The notes under the pieces were generated by a model. That model searched no databases, had not been told where the DNA came from, and saw only the letters and a list, made by a program, of their open reading frames with translations. A stretch of DNA of 5,508 bases from the NCBI GenBank assembly GCA_017548175.1, contig JAFYMZ010000053.1, forward strand, positions 1 to 5,508. The letters are read 5' to 3'. A program made the translations under genes and the position numbers. The stretch comes from Clostridia bacterium. Lineage in GTDB: Bacteria > Bacillota_A > Clostridia > Oscillospirales > Butyricicoccaceae. Below, one piece after another: positions 1 through 4,674 of this stretch. Each line of letters starts with the position of its first letter. The first letter of the stretch is position 1.

Positions 1-1938
1 ATCGCTGCCCACCACACGGTAGCTGATGCCGGCCTTCTTCATGGCGGCTTCGGCCTGCTTGATGGTCATGCCGGTGATGTCGGGCATGGTCACATCCTTG
101 ACGGCCAGTTCGGCTTCGGTATAGGTGGGATCTACGTTCAGATAAGGCAGTGCCTCTTCCAGAAAACGGCGCACGGCGGGAGCTACGCAGGTACCGCCGC
201 CGATGTTATCCACATTGGGCTCATCCAGCAGGATGAGGATGGCGATCTGCGGGTCATCCGCCGGAGCAAAGGCGTAGAAGGATGCAATACGCAGTTCCAC
301 TTCTTTGCCGGTCTCCTGGAAAATCTGGTTCTGCTTGTCGATCTTTTCGGTGGTGCCGGTCTTGCCTGCCACGTGATAACCGGCGATATAGGCATTCTTA
401 CCGGTACCTACGGTGACGACGCTCTCCAGGATCTCACGCATCAGTTCGGAGTTCCGTGCGCTCATAACCTGACGCTGCACGGTGGGTGCAAAGCTTTCCA
501 CCACGGTGCCGTTGGCATCGGTGATGCTGCTGACCACATAAGGCTGCATCAGCGAACCGCCGTTGGCCACTGCGCCGATGGCAGAGATCATCTGCAGGGG
601 GGTGACGGTAAAGTTCTGACCGAAGCTGTAAACCGCAAGGTCGATGTTGGAGTTCAGGTTGAACATACCCAAGCTTTCGCCGGGCAGGTCAATGCCGGTC
701 TTATTCAGCAGGCCAAAGGCCTCCACATACTTCTTCAGGTTTTCCTTGCCCAGCGCCTCGCCGATGGTCATAAAGGCAGGGTTGCAGGAGTTCTGCACGG
801 CCTGGAACAGGTTCTCGCTGCCGTGGCCCTCGTGCTTCCAGCAACGGATGTTGCCCCAGTTGTCCACGTACTTAAAGCCGGGGCAGTAGAAACTGGTGTT
901 GGTGTTCAGAGTTCCCTCTTCCAGCGCGGCGGATGCGGTGATGGTCTTGAAGGTAGAGCCGGGGGAATAGGTGTAGGAAATGTTGTTGTTGCGCCACTGT
1001 GCATACAGTGCCTTGCTGCGCTCTTCCGCCAGTTTTTCCGGATCGGTGATGGCGGCCAGTTTATCCAGCACGGACTGGCTGGTGATGGTAAAGGGTTCGT
1101 TGGGATCGAAATCTGGATAGCCGGCCATGGCCAGAATGGCGCCGGTCTTTACGTCGATGACGATGCCGCTGGCGTGCTCGGCCACGTTATTGTCGCGGTA
1201 GGCGATCTCCAGATTCTTCTCCAGATACTGCTGCAGTACCACGTCGATGGTCAGGTTCAGGTTCTTGCCGTCCTGTGCAGGATAATAGATCTCGTAATCC
1301 TCGGCCAGTTCGGTGCCGTTGGCGCTGACCGACGTGACTACACGGCCCTCGGTGCCGGTGAGCACATCGTCATAGTAAGATTCCAGACCGCCCAGACCCT
1401 GTTCGTCCGTACCCACAAAGCCCAGCACGTGGGACAGGAAACTGCCGTAGGGGTAATAGCGGGTGGAGTCGGCAGACAGATACACCGAGTCCAGCTTGTG
1501 CTCCTTCACGAAGGCGCGCACCGCGTCGGCCTCGTCCTTTTCCACGCCGCGCTTCAGCATGGCCCAAGATGCCTTCTTCTGCACCTTCTCCAGCACTTCC
1601 TCGTACTCCAGACCCAGGATCTCGCTGAGCCCTTCTGCGATCAGCAGGCCCTGTTCTTCGCTGTCGATCTTTTTGGCCTCCAGCGTTACCATCTCGGTGC
1701 TGGCAGAGATGGCCAGCGGCTTGCCCTTGGCATCGTAGATGGTGCCGCGAACGGGATACAGCACTTTATCCGCGGTTTGCTGGGACAGGGCTTTTTCCAG
1801 ATAAAAATCATAGCGGAACACCTGCATCCACACCAAGCGGACAAAGATACCCACAAAGCACAGCACGCCCAAAACCGCCATCAAAAAGAGGATGCGGCCG
1901 CGCTGGCTCTTGTCAGTTTTGAAGGATTTTTTTGCCAT
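1..1938 (-). CDS. ftsI: Class B penicillin-binding protein (FtsI/SpoVD type) with C-terminal PASTA, 3' end cut by window
   Basis: This is a D,D-transpeptidase that cross-links septal peptidoglycan, anchored in the membrane with its catalytic domain outside. The window holds 646 codons and the frame is still open at the left edge. A short basic cytoplasmic tail is followed by one membrane segment (about residues 15-37). The class B dimerisation motifs follow: PVRGTIYDAKG (62-72), the RYYPYGSFLSHVLGFVG region (160-176) and GLGGLESYYDDVLTG (181-195). The transpeptidase domain has all three active-site motifs: STFK with catalytic Ser328, SCN (384-386) and KTGT (526-529). A PASTA domain starts near residue 615 (VTMPDITGMTIKQAE) and is cut off. 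PASTA is usual in PBP2x and SpoVD but also occurs in vegetative FtsI homologues, so the exact orthologue is open. The ATG at 1936-1938 follows AAAGGAG by five bases. It is the fourth gene of the minus-strand division operon, 125 bases after ftsL. An in-frame GTG 23 codons upstream is a possible alternative start. Confidence 0.95.
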   Translation of the reverse strand, partial: MAKKSFKTDKSQRGRILFLMAVLGVLCFVGIFVRLVWMQVFRYDFYLEKALSQQTADKVLYPVRGTIYDAKGKPLAISASTEMVTLEAKKIDSEEQGLLIAEGLSEILGLEYEEVLEKVQKKASWAMLKRGVEKDEADAVRAFVKEHKLDSVYLSADSTRYYPYGSFLSHVLGFVGTDEQGLGGLESYYDDVLTGTEGRVVTSVSANGTELAEDYEIYYPAQDGKNLNLTIDVVLQQYLEKNLEIAYRDNNVAEHASGIVIDVKTGAILAMAGYPDFDPNEPFTITSQSVLDKLAAITDPEKLAEERSKALYAQWRNNNISYTYSPGSTFKTITASAALEEGTLNTNTSFYCPGFKYVDNWGNIRCWKHEGHGSENLFQAVQNSCNPAFMTIGEALGKENLKKYVEAFGLLNKTGIDLPGESLGMFNLNSNIDLAVYSFGQNFTVTPLQMISAIGAVANGGSLMQPYVVSSITDANGTVVESFAPTVQRQVMSARNSELMREILESVVTVGTGKNAYIAGYHVAGKTGTTEKIDKQNQIFQETGKEVELRIASFYAFAPADDPQIAILILLDEPNVDNIGGGTCVAPAVRRFLEEALPYLNVDPTYTEAELAVKDVTMPDITGMTIKQAEAAMKKAGISYRVVGSD

Positions 1939-1943
1939 AAGAT

Positions 1944-1950
1944 CTCCTTT
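1944..1950 (-). promoter_or_regulatory. Ribosome binding site of the PBP gene
   Basis: AAAGGAG on the minus strand lies five bases before the ATG at 1938. It supports the start giving MAKKSFKTDK, a normal short basic cytoplasmic tail for a class B PBP. A second Shine-Dalgarno-like site further upstream (2014-2020) serves the alternative GTG start. Confidence 0.75.
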
Positions 1951-1991
1951 GGTCGAAAAACGCGAAAACCTATAAGTAGGAAAAATGGAGC

Positions 1992-2020
1992 AAGGGGTAT
2001 TTTTCACCCCTTACTCCTCT
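1992..2020 (-). promoter_or_regulatory. Hairpin and second Shine-Dalgarno/GTG start in front of the PBP gene
   Basis: The minus strand reads AGAGGAG (2014-2020), six bases, then GTG (2005-2007). This GTG is in frame with the PBP start and 23 codons upstream, with no stop between them. A perfect 7-bp inverted repeat overlaps it: AAGGGGT (2006-2012) pairs with ACCCCTT (1992-1998) around a 7-base loop. The stem takes up the first two bases of the GTG. A run of five T follows on the minus strand (1981-1985), six bases after the intervening GCTCCA, so a weak attenuator is a second reading. The bases are visible; both functions are inferred. Confidence 0.4.
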
Positions 2021-2063
2021 CAAAATGTGCCCATTGCACGCATTCCTGATTATATTCTGCCGG

Positions 2064-2570
2064 TCAGCGGAGATATTCCACTACACCCTGCAGCCAGCCG
2101 GCAACGGTGCTCAGCCACACAGGGGCCGACGCAGCCTCGTCGCCATACACCAACATGGTCTCCGGGTTTGCCAGATCCACATAGGTGATATCACTCTGTT
2201 CCATCTTTACCATACCCAATTCATTCTGGGCATATTCCTCTACGAAGGTCAGATTATACATCTGCTCCTTCTTGGCCTGCAGACCCTTGTTTTCCCCTTC
2301 AAGTGTCTCGATCTGATCCCGCAGGCGGGAGTTCTGATAGGCCAGTTCGGTGATGGCGGTATAACTGGAAAGGATGGCCAGCAGTACGGCAAAGACGCAC
2401 ACACCAATGGCGGCGTACTTGAGGTACGGCACATGGGCGACCTGCTTGACCGCTTGATTTTCAGGCAACGCACGAAGACCGCTGCTGCGCTTTTGCTCTT
2501 GCTCTTGCTGGCGTTGTGCAGTGCGACGGTAATCAATGGCAGTGCTCTCTTTATATGCGTAGTTTGCCAC
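2064..2570 (-). CDS. ftsL: FtsL-like cell division protein (septum formation initiator family)
   Basis: This small bitopic divisome protein is expected to form a complex with DivIB and DivIC at the septum and to link to the PBP encoded next. The 168 residues read as a hydrophilic cytoplasmic tail rich in Q, E, K and R (1-48), one membrane segment (about 50-70, YLKYAAIGVCVFAVLLAIL) and an extracellular coiled-coil helix (about 74-106). After it comes the family's closing motif VEEYAQNELGMVKMEQSDITYV (110-131). Sequence identity in this family is low, so the call depends on this topology and on its place between rsmH and a class B PBP. The start is GTG at 2568-2570, supported by AAAGGAGG eight bases upstream. 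The product is longer than the roughly 100-130 residues common for FtsL; the extra part is a C-terminal tail (about 133-168) with hydrophobic character. The gap to rsmH is 38 bases. Confidence 0.85.
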   Translation of the reverse strand: MANYAYKESTAIDYRRTAQRQQEQEQKRSSGLRALPENQAVKQVAHVPYLKYAAIGVCVFAVLLAILSSYTAITELAYQNSRLRDQIETLEGENKGLQAKKEQMYNLTFVEEYAQNELGMVKMEQSDITYVDLANPETMLVYGDEAASAPVWLSTVAGWLQGVVEYLR

Positions 2571-2578
2571 GGCGAGGG

Positions 2579-2586
2579 CCTCCTTT
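2579..2586 (-). promoter_or_regulatory. Ribosome binding site of ftsL, fixing a GTG start
   Basis: AAAGGAGG on the minus strand lies eight bases before the GTG at 2570. It is the strongest site near this end of the frame and is the reason for choosing GTG over an internal ATG. It lies in the 38-base gap after the rsmH stop. Confidence 0.8.
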
Positions 2587-2608
2587 CTTTACAAATGATG
2601 GTTGTTTG

Positions 2609-3541
2609 TTATCGTTTTTCCGCCACACGCAGTTTTGCGCTGCGGGCGCGGGGATTCTCTTCCATTTCCTGCTCGTCAGCCATCACCACACCGCGGGTGA
2701 TCAGTTTGACCCGGGGCTGCTTGCCGCAGACGCATACGGGGAACTGGGGCGGACAGGTGCAGCCTTGGGCTGCTTCGGCGAAGATGTGCTTGACGATGCG
2801 GTCTTCCAGCGAATGGAAACTGATGACCGCCACTCTGCCGCCGGGACGGAGGCAGTCAATGGCATCGCTGACCGCGGTCTCTACCGCACGCAGTTCTCCG
2901 TTGACCTGAATACGGATGGCCTGAAAACTGCGCTTGGCAGGATGCTGTTTTTCTTTCTTGGCGGCGGCGGGCATGGCGCTTTTGATCACGTCCACCAGTT
3001 CCAAGGTGCTTTCGATGGGTGCCTGCTGACGGCGGCGGTCGATGGCCTGCGCAATGCGGCCGGCAAAACGCTCTTCGCCGTAGACCTGCAGGATGCGTCG
3101 CAGCTCGTCCACCGATTCTTCATTCACCACATTCCACGCGGAATAGGGCTGAGTGCGGTCCATACGCATATCCAGCGGCGCATCCTGCATATAGGAGAAG
3201 CCGCGCTCTGCGTTGTCCAGCTGGTAAGAAGACACGCCCAGATCAAACAGGATGCCGTCGATGGCAGGAATGCCATGGGCGGCCAGTGCGGCCTTCATAT
3301 CTTCAAAATTGGTTTTGATAAAGGTAATGCGATCCTTCCAAGGCGCCAGCCGTGCACCGGCAGCCGCAAGAGCATCGTCGTCCCGATCCAGACAGATCAG
3401 CCGACCGGTGGTCAGCTGCTGCACGATCAGGCTGCTGTGACCGCCGCCTCCGGTGGTGGCGTCCACATAAATGCCGTCGGGGCGGATGTTCAGGCCCTCG
3501 AGACATTCTCGGGGCATAATGGAAACATGATGAAATTCCAT
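2609..3541 (-). CDS. rsmH: 16S rRNA (cytosine(1402)-N(4))-methyltransferase RsmH (MraW)
   Basis: RsmH transfers a methyl group from S-adenosylmethionine to N4 of C1402 in the decoding centre of 16S rRNA. The 310-residue product has the normal family length. Visible motifs are the SAM-binding loop DATTGGGGHSS (27-37), the acidic LDRDDDAL (51-58) and the signature FDLGVSSYQLDNAERGFSY (99-117), which leads into DAPLDMRMD (120-128). Further on are HPAKRSFQAIRIQVNGEL (200-217), ISFHSLEDRIVK (240-251), a cysteine group CTC...CVC (261-272) and the basic end RARSAKLRVAEKR. The ATG at 3539-3541 gives MEFHHVSIM, the usual N-terminus of the family, and lies one base after the mraZ stop (TAATATG). That spacing and the lack of a strong Shine-Dalgarno site suggest translational coupling to mraZ. 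The frame could be extended 22 codons into mraZ, but the extension does not look like the family. Confidence 0.97.
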   Translation of the reverse strand: MEFHHVSIMPRECLEGLNIRPDGIYVDATTGGGGHSSLIVQQLTTGRLICLDRDDDALAAAGARLAPWKDRITFIKTNFEDMKAALAAHGIPAIDGILFDLGVSSYQLDNAERGFSYMQDAPLDMRMDRTQPYSAWNVVNEESVDELRRILQVYGEERFAGRIAQAIDRRRQQAPIESTLELVDVIKSAMPAAAKKEKQHPAKRSFQAIRIQVNGELRAVETAVSDAIDCLRPGGRVAVISFHSLEDRIVKHIFAEAAQGCTCPPQFPVCVCGKQPRVKLITRGVVMADEQEMEENPRARSAKLRVAEKR

Positions 3542-3542
3542 A

Positions 3543-3962
3543 TTACAGACCCAGTGCCTTCTGCATGCTGCGGAGATCCATCTTCTCCACACCTGCGTTG
3601 TAAGCATCCCAACGTGTCTTATCCCAGATCTCGGCCTTGTTCTGCATACCGATGATGATGACCTGATCCTTGCCGGTCTGCAAGCTTGCGTGATTGCGCA
3701 GGGAGTCGGGGATCATCATACGGCCCTGACTATCCGGCTCGCAGAGGAAGTTGACGGAATAATAACGCTGCAGCTCCAGACCCTCGCTGCCCAGTGCGGA
3801 CAGTTTCTCTTCAAAGGTCTGCCAGTCCTGATTCTTGTAGACAGTGATGCAATTGTCAAAGCCGCGGAAGATCACGAAACTTTCACCCAGCTCTTCACGG
3901 AGCTTGGCCGGGAAGATAATACGTCCCTTGGCATCCAAGGTGCAACTATAATCGCCTCGCAT
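3543..3962 (-). CDS. mraZ: Transcriptional regulator MraZ
   Basis: MraZ is an AbrB-fold DNA-binding protein that forms a ring-shaped oligomer and controls the division and cell wall cluster it heads. The 139-residue product has the family's normal size and its two-fold internal repeat. Each half carries a DxxGR motif: DAKGRIIFP (10-18) and DSQGRMMIP (77-85). The N-terminus MRGDYSCTLD is close to the usual MFxGxYxHxLD pattern. The ATG at 3960-3962 follows AAAGGAGG (3972-3979) by nine bases. It is the first gene of the minus-strand operon, one base before rsmH. Three GTGGTG boxes between its promoter and its start fit autoregulation, which is known for MraZ in other bacteria and is inferred here. 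Confidence 0.97.
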   Translation of the reverse strand: MRGDYSCTLDAKGRIIFPAKLREELGESFVIFRGFDNCITVYKNQDWQTFEEKLSALGSEGLELQRYYSVNFLCEPDSQGRMMIPDSLRNHASLQTGKDQVIIIGMQNKAEIWDKTRWDAYNAGVEKMDLRSMQKALGL

Positions 3963-3971
3963 GATTTTCCG

Positions 3972-3979
3972 CCTCCTTT
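3972..3979 (-). promoter_or_regulatory. Ribosome binding site of mraZ
   Basis: AAAGGAGG on the minus strand, nine bases before the mraZ ATG, is a near-perfect anti-16S match. It is the main ribosome entry point for mraZ, and probably for rsmH through coupling. Confidence 0.85.
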
Positions 3980-3986
3980 CCCTTGC

Positions 3987-4037
3987 AATTCACCACAAAA
4001 TGAATTCAAATGGTTATAAATCACCACAATTCACCAC
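3987..4037 (-). promoter_or_regulatory. Probable MraZ operator: three GTGGTG boxes
   Basis: The minus strand carries GTGGTGAATT (4028-4037), GTGGTGATTT (4018-4027) and GTGGTGAATT (3987-3996). The first two abut at a 10-bp period, and the third begins 31 bp after the second. All three therefore lie on nearly the same face of the helix. They start just after the predicted transcription start and end before the mraZ ribosome binding site. Known MraZ sites in other bacteria are short TGG-containing direct repeats spaced about one turn apart upstream of mraZ. The assignment here follows from that pattern and the position. Confidence 0.75.
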
Positions 4038-4046
4038 TGTTCTTTT

Positions 4047-4075
4047 ATTATAACGGCCTCTGTTTTGGAATTCAA
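4047..4075 (-). promoter_or_regulatory. Sigma-A type promoter of the mraZ-rsmH-ftsL-PBP operon
   Basis: On the minus strand TTGAAT (4070-4075) is followed by exactly 17 bases and a perfect TATAAT (4047-4052). Transcription would begin near 4040, giving a leader of about 80 bases that contains the three GTGGTG boxes and the mraZ ribosome binding site. The -35 hexamer matches TTGACA at four of six positions. Confidence 0.85.
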
Positions 4076-4080
4076 GAGCC

Positions 4081-4098
4081 TGTGAAAAATTTTTCACA
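4081..4098. promoter_or_regulatory. Perfect 18-bp palindrome, candidate operator
   Basis: TGTGAAAAATTTTTCACA is a perfect two-fold symmetric sequence with no central spacer. It lies five bases upstream of the -35 box of the mraZ promoter, in the region between divergent genes. Its ends resemble CRP/FNR sites (TGTGA...TCACA) and Rex sites (TGTGAA...TTCACA). Both of those have half-sites two bases closer together, so neither family fits as it stands. It has no loop and no GC stem, so it is unlikely to act as a terminator. The protein that binds it, if any, is unknown. Confidence 0.5.
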
Positions 4099-4250
4099 TG
4101 TTTTTCAAAGAATTTTTCGCGGATTTCCGGCCATTTTCCGGGTTTTCGCGGAAAGCAGACGCAGCGGCAAACATTCGTCGGCATAAGCACGATTTTTTGG
4201 GAAAAGATATCAGTGCAAGTTTTTTATTACACCCATAAAGTTTTGAACAG
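4099..4250. other. Gene-free intergenic stretch with phased T-tracts
   Basis: No gene fits here. Together with the palindrome next to it, the left part has short T-runs centred near 4092, 4103, 4115, 4125, 4135 and 4144, spaced 9-12 bp. This is the pattern of intrinsically bent DNA. A 10-bp direct repeat TTTTCGCGGA occurs at 4114-4123 and 4143-4152, with two related TTTCCGG units between. The right part should contain the promoter of the DUF1540 gene, but I see no convincing sigma-A hexamer pair. GCATA (4181-4185) and GGAAAAGATA (4200-4209), 14 bases apart, faintly resemble a sigma-F promoter. Confidence 0.4.
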
Positions 4251-4265
4251 AAAGGACGAATCATT

Positions 4266-4613
4266 ATGAGTCATCTTCACTGCAGCGTTACCGACTGCAC
4301 CCACAATTGCGACCGTCTGTGCACCCTGGGCAGCATCAAGGTAGAGGGTCAGAATGCCGACAAGGCACAGCTGACCTTCTGCCATAGTTTTGCACCTCGC
4401 AGCAGCCATGGCGGCAACCGCACCGAAAACGTCCGCGGTCTGGAGGTCTCTGCCTCTGCCGAGACCCATATCGCCTGCGACGCGCTGACCTGCACCTACA
4501 ACAAGGGCAACGTTTGCTCTGCCAAGCAGGTCGTTGTGGAAGGCGACCGTGCCAGCACCTGCACCGACACCCAGTGTGCTACCTTCCGTCTGGACAACTG
4601 CCACAACCGCTGA
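4266..4613 (+). CDS. Cysteine-rich protein with two DUF1540 domains
   Basis: The function is unknown. The 115-residue product has no signal peptide or membrane segment, so it is probably cytoplasmic. It contains two copies of a roughly 40-residue cysteine module. Copy 1 has Cys6, Cys11, Cys19 and Cys39; copy 2 has Cys71, Cys76, Cys84 and Cys104. The spacing (C-x4-C-x7-C-x19-C) is identical in both, with an offset of exactly 65 residues. Both copies share an I/V-x-V-E-G stretch after the third cysteine and end in CHSF or CATF, as DUF1540 domains do. Four conserved cysteines suggest metal binding, probably zinc, but this is inference. Extra cysteines occur at 15, 99 and 112. The linker (about 43-66) is polar. 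AAAGGA (4251-4256) lies nine bases before the ATG. The gene stands alone, divergent from mraZ, and ends at a strong terminator. Confidence 0.9.
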   Translation: MSHLHCSVTDCTHNCDRLCTLGSIKVEGQNADKAQLTFCHSFAPRSSHGGNRTENVRGLEVSASAETHIACDALTCTYNKGNVCSAKQVVVEGDRASTCTDTQCATFRLDNCHNR

Positions 4614-4627
4614 TTTTTTTGCACAGC

Positions 4628-4660
4628 AAAAAACCCCTGCCGACCGGCAGGGGTTTTGTT
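4628..4660. terminator. Bidirectional intrinsic terminator
   Basis: A perfect inverted repeat CCCCTGCCG (4634-4642) / CGGCAGGGG (4645-4653) is flanked by AAAAAA on the left and TTTTGTT on the right. It works for both convergent genes. On the plus strand it follows the DUF1540 stop by about 15 bases and ends in a T-run. On the minus strand it follows the alanine racemase stop and ends in six T. With a realistic 4-base loop the GC stem is 8 bp, extended by A-T pairs. Confidence 0.95.
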
Positions 4661-4674
4661 GTGTTGATTTGATT

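Noticed and set aside
373..2049. 558-codon open frame on the plus strand
   Set aside because: It lies wholly antisense to the PBP gene. Its product is rich in H, Q, G, V and L in no recognisable pattern, which is typical of the reverse of a GC-rich gene, while the minus strand encodes all PBP motifs.
2049..2054. TATAAT on the minus strand between ftsL and the PBP gene as an internal promoter
   Set aside because: No acceptable -35 hexamer lies 16-18 bases upstream and there is no extended -10 TG, so the hexamer alone is not enough.
1985..2188. 67-codon plus-strand frame starting in the ftsL-PBP gap
   Set aside because: Most of it is antisense to ftsL, the product has no recognisable features, and it has no promoter in view.
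2025..2909. 294-codon plus-strand frame across the ftsL region
   Set aside because: It is antisense to ftsL and the end of rsmH, with no domain-like sequence. The long poly-Leu run is the reverse of the Gln/Glu/Lys-rich FtsL tail.
3542..3607. Upstream extension of rsmH by 22 codons
   Set aside because: It would overlap mraZ and add a non-family N-terminus. The ATG at 3541 gives the typical MEFHHVSIM start and normal length.
2516..3655. 379-codon plus-strand frame
   Set aside because: It is antisense to rsmH, which has every family motif and a proper start.
4081..4098. Calling the palindrome a Rex or CRP/FNR site
   Set aside because: The half-sites are two bases further apart than either consensus, so only a resemblance can be stated.
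4227..4604. 125-codon minus-strand frame opposite the DUF1540 gene
   Set aside because: The plus strand has the conserved cysteine spacing, a Shine-Dalgarno site and a terminator. The minus frame is low-complexity A/G/V and lacks a supported start.
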